Part shown: positions 59,924 to 64,000 of the stretch, piece by piece
How the letters are laid out: every line of letters starts with the position of its first letter
Numbering within the stretch: position 1 is the first letter of the stretch
Origin: JAGPUQ01 sp036961295
GTDB lineage: Bacteria > Pseudomonadota > Gammaproteobacteria > Pseudomonadales > Porticoccaceae
Length of the DNA stretch: 64,000 nucleotides
Assembly: GCA_036961295.1 (NCBI GenBank)
Contig: JBALVX010000002.1
Coordinates: forward strand, 62,001 to 126,000
Reading direction: 5' to 3'
Notes under the pieces: generated by a model
Told to the model about the DNA's origin: nothing
Seen by the model: the letters and a program-made list of their open reading frames with translations, nothing else
The model's database searches: none
Translations under genes and position numbers: made by a program

Positions 59924-60469
59924 ATGACTCGCATTTACACTCGCAGCGGCGACCAAGGCGACACCGGTTTAGCCAACGGTAGTAGAGTCCGCAAGGACAG
60001 CCTGAGAATAGAAGCCATCGGCACGGTCGATGAGTGCAACACTCAGGTCGGTTTACTACTGTCGCATCTATCCGATAGCGATGAGTTGCGGCCCATACTG
60101 GAACAGGTACAGCACCGCTTATTGGACGTGGGCGCGACACTGGCTGCTGCGCCATCCACTCTCAGTCACGCTGATGTCGAACTGCTGGAGAAGCAAATTG
60201 ATAAGGTGGACGCCAAACTCAGTCCGCTCAAACAGTTTATTTTGCCGGGGGGGAATGCTGCCGCAGCCACGGCTCATGTCGCCCGTGCGGTGTGTCGGCG
60301 CGCTGAGCGCTGCGTGCTTGCCTTAGGTGCGGCAACGGTGAACAACGAGGATGAGTTGCCGTCGGAAGTCTTGTGCTATTTGAATCGTTTGTCCGATTTA
60401 CTATTTACCGTCGCTCGCGCTCTAGCGGCGCGCGACGGGGATGATGTGGCCTGGATACCTGGCTCCTAG
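59924..60469 (+). CDS. Corrinoid adenosyltransferase, PduO type
   Basis: 181 residues. RIYTRSGDQGDTGLANGSRV at the N-terminus (ATP-binding loop) and VDECNTQVGLLL (about 39-50) are typical, with CRRAERCVLAL (about 124-134) and LNRLSDLLFTVARAL near the end. It transfers the adenosyl group of ATP to cob(I)alamin to give adenosylcobalamin. AGAGG lies before the ATG. No cobalamin pathway gene is adjacent. Confidence 0.92.
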   Translation: MTRIYTRSGDQGDTGLANGSRVRKDSLRIEAIGTVDECNTQVGLLLSHLSDSDELRPILEQVQHRLLDVGATLAAAPSTLSHADVELLEKQIDKVDAKLSPLKQFILPGGNAAAATAHVARAVCRRAERCVLALGAATVNNEDELPSEVLCYLNRLSDLLFTVARALAARDGDDVAWIPGS

Positions 60470-60485
60470 CAAGACTAACAACCGG

Positions 60486-60523
60486 CATTAATCCGCTTAA
60501 CCAGTATTAATCCGCTTAAAAAG
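60486..60523. repeat. 19-bp direct repeat, two copies
   Basis: CATTAATCCGCTTAACCAG at 60486 is followed directly by TATTAATCCGCTTAAAAAG at 60505, between the convergent ends of the adenosyltransferase and ampE genes, overlapping the ampE stop. It gives the same short-period repeat style as other gaps in the window. Confidence 0.7.
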
Positions 60524-61445
60524 ACACCGTAAGCACCGCCACAAATACCAGCCAGGCCAGGGTACAACGAAAGAACAGGGACTCCAGGCTACGCACCTGA
60601 GTAGCCAGACGACTACCGGCACTAGCATCGGCGTCGGCAGAATCAGGTGTAAACGAGGTGCTTACGAAAGCGCCCAATAAACTGGGACTCGACTCGGTAC
60701 TCACCAGGGATTCCAACCAGGTTTCAACACAAGATCCGAAATTGCCGACTATCGCTAAAATCAAACCCAGGGCCCGCACCGGCAGCCACTCGGCCCAGTA
60801 CAGCCAGCTTCGAGCCAGACTGGCATTGTCTTTGGTGTGGTCTTTAGTATTGTCGCCATCGTTATCATCGACCACCACATCCGTGTCTTCGCCAGAGCTT
60901 TCAACAAGGTCTGTCTCTTTAGCCTGCGCCGAAAGCCACAGCAAGCGATACAGCAGTGCAGCGGCGGGGCCAAGTACGAAGAACCAAAATACCACGGCAA
61001 ATACATGTTCCATAAAACGATAAGACAAGGAATTGATGACCTGTCCCGACAGAGCCTCATCATCCGCCACATCCAGCCCGGGGGCATCGCTTTGCCCAGA
61101 GAGCGCCTCAGTGCGATGATAAACCCCCTGCATATCCTGGTTCTCAGCGTCGTCGGCCAGAGCAGTTATGTCATCGACCACATCACCACGCCCAAAACTG
61201 TATAACAACACTGCCACGGCTACCGCCAGCGATACCAGACCAAAGACCCAGCCATGCACAAAGCGCAGCAGCAGGTCCAGCCCAATAACCGGCAAGGCCA
61301 GGCCCACCAACAATCTTGGCAGCCCCTCAGGCAGATAGGTGAGACTGCTATACCAGTCCGAATACCAGGTATCACGCTGTAAACCCTCCGGAATTTTTTC
61401 GTTATAGAGCACCGCCAGGGCGATCAGTAGCACTATGAGTCCCAT
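60516..61445 (-). CDS. ampE: AmpE-like membrane protein
   Basis: 309 residues, about four to five membrane segments. MGLIVLLIALAVLYNEKIPE, GLQRDTWYSDWYSSL, LLYSFGRGDVVDDI and YRTEALSGQSD-like parts fit AmpE, an inner-membrane protein with CobD/CbiB-like helices and a possible sensor role in beta-lactamase regulation. The GAGGC before the ATG is suitable. It lies 76 bases downstream of ampD on the same strand, the normal ampDE order. Confidence 0.88.
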   Translation of the reverse strand: MGLIVLLIALAVLYNEKIPEGLQRDTWYSDWYSSLTYLPEGLPRLLVGLALPVIGLDLLLRFVHGWVFGLVSLAVAVAVLLYSFGRGDVVDDITALADDAENQDMQGVYHRTEALSGQSDAPGLDVADDEALSGQVINSLSYRFMEHVFAVVFWFFVLGPAAALLYRLLWLSAQAKETDLVESSGEDTDVVVDDNDGDNTKDHTKDNASLARSWLYWAEWLPVRALGLILAIVGNFGSCVETWLESLVSTESSPSLLGAFVSTSFTPDSADADASAGSRLATQVRSLESLFFRCTLAWLVFVAVLTVSF

Positions 61446-61521
61446 CTTATTTTGCCTCAGTATTAACTTTACATTCGCAGACTATAAAACGTACTAGCTA
61501 GTTAGTTATTCATTCAGCCGG

Positions 61522-62130
61522 TCAGTCGGTTTTTTCAAGCAGTGCCAAAAACTTGTGCCAGTCGAAGCCTGGTCCGGGATCAGTTTTACGTCCCGGAGCG
61601 ATATCGCTATGCCCCACGATACGCTCTCTGATGATGGCAGGATAGCGGGTTTGCAGCGCCCGTGTCGTTTCAGCTAGAACCGCGTACTGCCTCTCAGTAT
61701 AGCCCGAGGTGTCGGTGCCTTCGAGCTCGATACCGATAGCAAAGTCGTTGCAGCGTTCGCGCCCTTCAAAACTGGATTGACCCGCGTGCCAGGCGCGCTG
61801 GTCGAAGGGCACAAATTGAGTGCACTCGCCATCGCGATCAATCAATAGGTGGGCGGAAACTTCTGCATCGGCAATACTGGCAAAATACGGATGGTCGCCG
61901 GGTGACAAACAATTAGTGAACAGCCGCTCGATATAAGGGCCGCCAAATTCCCCGGGTGGGAGGGAGATGTTGTGGATCACCAGGAGTGAGATTTCGGAGC
62001 TCTGCGCGCTTGAGCACGACTTGTCGTTGGTCCGTGAATCACAGTTGGGCGAAAGTACTCGGCGAGCGCCGCTGCACCAGCCATCCGCACTGATGACGGC
62101 GCTTTTAATGCCGCGTTCCTCTAAAACCAT
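61522..62130 (-). CDS. ampD: 1,6-anhydro-N-acetylmuramyl-L-alanine amidase AmpD
   Basis: 202 residues. This zinc amidase removes the peptide from anhydro-muropeptides in the cytoplasm. VIHNISLPPGEFGGP (about 51-65), the zinc-ligand and substrate region HLLIDRDGECTQFVPFDQRAWHAG (about 93-116), GIELEGTD (about 132-139), and HSDIAPGRKTDPGPGFDW (about 173-190) with the catalytic residues are clear. ATG with AAAGGG upstream. It shares an operon with ampE and contributes to wall recycling and AmpC control. Confidence 0.95.
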   Translation of the reverse strand: MVLEERGIKSAVISADGWCSGARRVLSPNCDSRTNDKSCSSAQSSEISLLVIHNISLPPGEFGGPYIERLFTNCLSPGDHPYFASIADAEVSAHLLIDRDGECTQFVPFDQRAWHAGQSSFEGRERCNDFAIGIELEGTDTSGYTERQYAVLAETTRALQTRYPAIIRERIVGHSDIAPGRKTDPGPGFDWHKFLALLEKTD

Positions 62131-62299
62131 TGCCCTTTAAAACCACCACCCTTTAATCCCATGCTGTCTTCAGTTACGCGGTTCTTTAATACCATTATTT
62201 TTTTATACCACTGCTGTTTAATGCCTCTGTCTTTCCATAGGAATTTTTTGACATTATCGCTTCCTAACGTCACTTAAGATTGGGTGATGATAGCCGAAA

Positions 62300-64000
62300 T
62301 CAATTTTCGTTGGCGGCTTTTTGACTGATGACATCGAAGGCTTCGGTGAGTGCCTCGTCAAACAAATGAGAATTGTCGAGCACCACCAGATTACCTTCTT
62401 TCATCGCCACAGCCAGGCGATAGCGATGCGCCTCTGCAATTTTATTCCCCGCCCGGTCGCCAAATACGAAGGTATTAGACGACGGCACAATGCCCAATAA
62501 ACGACCACAGATCGGCTCCCCGGTGATACTGCGAAATTCCACCCAACTATCCCGGGCAATGGAATCGACTCGGCTAAGATCGCTGTCAACCAACTGGGTC
62601 ACCAAGCCTTCATCCATGGGATGAGATTCCCCGGGGATGGAAAGCTGCAAAGTATCGGTAATGACTCGCACGAAGTACTGTCCCGCATCGCGTGCCTCGT
62701 CTTTCTCCAGCACAATGAGGGAAGACCCAACGTGATCCGTTGCAAAGAAATCATCTATCAACCGCAACAACCTGGAAGACTCAAAGCTATCGTAGGCAAT
62801 ATGCTCAAGGGCGGCGGCCAGGGCCACCAACAACTTCTCAACATAAACCACCTCGGCGGAATCAGGGTCGGCCACCAAACCCACGAGCTGATCCAGTAAA
62901 TGCACCCCAGTGTGCCATTCCGGAGAGTCTACACCGTGTTTAACATGGGCTAAAAAAAGCACCTTGCACCAGGCTTGTTCAACCAGGTCGAGAACAAACA
63001 AGGGCTGCCCGGCACCACACACCCTCGATTTTAGTACCTTCTCTACTTGCTCATAAGCACTGTTAGTACGCTCCGTGGCAATGGCTTCTTCCATGGTGCG
63101 CGAGCCCAGACGAGCACAGCGACGGCGATCTTTTTCTGCCAGCTCGATAAATTCTGAGAGTAAATCCGTCAGGCTGCGGGTGTCGTGCTGAAGGCTCCGC
63201 AAGCGGTTAATGACATCATCTATTTTTTGATACAGAGGGTCGGCGGCGGGCGTACTTCCGAGTTGAAAACTACTGGCTACTGCCGCAATTTCGTTTAACA
63301 AGCGTCTTGCCGGATGGTATTCGCGATCGAGAAAACCGGGGTCGCTGATCGCCAGATTGACCGCAGGCAATTCAACTTTACCAAGCAGGCCATTCAGCAC
63401 ATCCGGCGACCACCGGCGCTTGCCCACCTGCTCGAATAAAGCATCCATCAAGCCCACGATGTGCTGATCAACCGGGTGTAGCTGATCAAAGTCCTGACCC
63501 TGACCCGCTAGCGCCTCGTCGATTTGCTCGCGGATACTGGGGCGCTCTGTATTCGCCGCAGTCACGTCACCCAACTGCAACAAGGCAGTCACGGCTACAC
63601 TCAGTGGCGGATATTGGATATCGGGAGAGGCCGCGGCAACTTGCGCTTTTACTGACTCTGGCAATGCATCGAGAAGGCGAGCGCTGGCGCGTCCCAAAAT
63701 GCTCTGCGCCGTTTCCGTCTCAGTAGTAGTTGGCGCTTCAAGCTCCGAGCTCGGTTTCTCATCAAGGTGTTTATCGAGCCGGTTATCGTCTACCAGGGCA
63801 TTTTCAACCGGAGTATCTTCGGCCGATGTATCAGTGAAGGTCGGTTTTACACCTAAATCCGCGAGCAATACATCACATTCGTCAAGAAAGGTCGGCAAAC
63901 CCGCCAAAACCACCTGCTCAAACAACTTTAGCAAACTAATGCGTGGCAACAGTCCAACATCTACCTTACGGCTACGAGTGTCGAAACTATTTACCAGATA
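62300..64000 (-). CDS. DUF1631 family protein, C-terminal part (5' end beyond the window)
   Basis: At least 567 residues; the frame is open to base 64000, reading YLVNSFDTRSRKVDVG before the TTG-start candidate at 63949, so the start lies outside. It has long helical regions (YQKIDDVINRLRSLQHDTRS, EFIELAEKDRRRCARLGSR) and a C-terminal PilZ-like stretch (SWVEFRSITGEPICGRLLG, about 480-498 of the shorter frame). DUF1631 proteins are large, mostly helical and of unknown function, sometimes wrongly labelled as thymidine phosphorylase. An acidic linker occurs near residues 35-80. Confidence 0.75.
   Translation of the reverse strand, partial: YLVNSFDTRSRKVDVGLLPRISLLKLFEQVVLAGLPTFLDECDVLLADLGVKPTFTDTSAEDTPVENALVDDNRLDKHLDEKPSSELEAPTTTETETAQSILGRASARLLDALPESVKAQVAAASPDIQYPPLSVAVTALLQLGDVTAANTERPSIREQIDEALAGQGQDFDQLHPVDQHIVGLMDALFEQVGKRRWSPDVLNGLLGKVELPAVNLAISDPGFLDREYHPARRLLNEIAAVASSFQLGSTPAADPLYQKIDDVINRLRSLQHDTRSLTDLLSEFIELAEKDRRRCARLGSRTMEEAIATERTNSAYEQVEKVLKSRVCGAGQPLFVLDLVEQAWCKVLFLAHVKHGVDSPEWHTGVHLLDQLVGLVADPDSAEVVYVEKLLVALAAALEHIAYDSFESSRLLRLIDDFFATDHVGSSLIVLEKDEARDAGQYFVRVITDTLQLSIPGESHPMDEGLVTQLVDSDLSRVDSIARDSWVEFRSITGEPICGRLLGIVPSSNTFVFGDRAGNKIAEAHRYRLAVAMKEGNLVVLDNSHLFDEALTEAFDVISQKAANEN

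Noticed and set aside
60516..61445. CobD/CbiB cobalamin biosynthesis protein next to an adenosyltransferase
   Set aside because: The sequence fits AmpE better, and ampD lies directly upstream in the standard ampDE order.

Overview
The window looks like chromosomal DNA of a marine-type gammaproteobacterium, probably near Cellvibrionales/Spongiibacteraceae. That placement is an inference from protein content and from the gene neighbourhoods xseB-ispA-dxs, groES-groEL and ampE-ampD; no rRNA or tRNA gene is present to confirm it. Coding density is high, and roughly half of the window (from about 37 kb onward) is housekeeping sequence.

Region 1 (1-2.1 kb): the tail of a cytochrome c gene, a membrane-anchored protein with a HupE/UreJ-type membrane protein, then a graveyard with the end of a response-regulator receiver domain and a scrap of an acyl-CoA ligase gene. 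Region 2 (2.2-10.7 kb): two paralogous Baeyer-Villiger-type flavin monooxygenases, a luciferase-like monooxygenase, an acyl-CoA ligase, an SGNH esterase and an EEP-family hydrolase. Together they suggest oxidation of a cyclic or branched ketone to an ester or lactone, hydrolysis and CoA activation. Region 3 (10.8-25.5 kb, all minus strand): a metal (copper/silver type) island with a CusCBA efflux system, a CopA-type ATPase, a cupredoxin, a Met-rich periplasmic protein, small DUF5676/DUF2933 membrane proteins, an isoprenylcysteine-methyltransferase-like protein, a metal-binding-domain-like protein, a porin, a dihaem cytochrome and a sterol-desaturase-like hydroxylase. A small gene between cusA and copA is broken by one nonsense codon.

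Region 4 (25.6-38.9 kb): a second catabolic set (epoxide hydrolase, glutathione transferase, two more luciferase-like oxidoreductases, alpha/beta hydrolase) interrupted by an intact IS30-family element, then an RND efflux pair, an enoyl-CoA hydratase and a sodium:solute symporter of the NSS family. The flavoenzymes, hydrolases, ligase and hydratase of regions 2 and 4 plausibly cooperate on a cyclic hydrocarbon, terpene or steroid-like substrate; the actual substrate cannot be read from the sequence.

Region 5 (38.9-40.8 kb): an HNH endonuclease gene preceded by 1.4 kb without a credible conventional gene. Its minus strand carries three promoter-to-terminator units. Two are GGA-rich paralogous RNAs that look like CsrB/RsmZ-type sponges for CsrA/RsmA, one with a GacA-box-like palindrome upstream. 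The third has a strong promoter, a 32-codon ORF and a terminator with a possible antiterminator, just upstream of the HNH gene. This is the most interesting part of the window.

Region 6 (40.8-64 kb): housekeeping genes: xseB, ispA, dxs, a DinG/YoaA-type helicase, an acyltransferase, pyrB, sbcB, an OmpA-family protein, class I fumarase, a coiled-coil membrane protein, a PuuD-like membrane protein, groEL/groES, fxsA, an AmpG-like permease, a PduO-type cobalamin adenosyltransferase, ampE, ampD and the 3' part of a DUF1631 gene that runs off the right edge. Short degenerate tandem repeats (11-19 bp period) recur in many intergenic gaps throughout.
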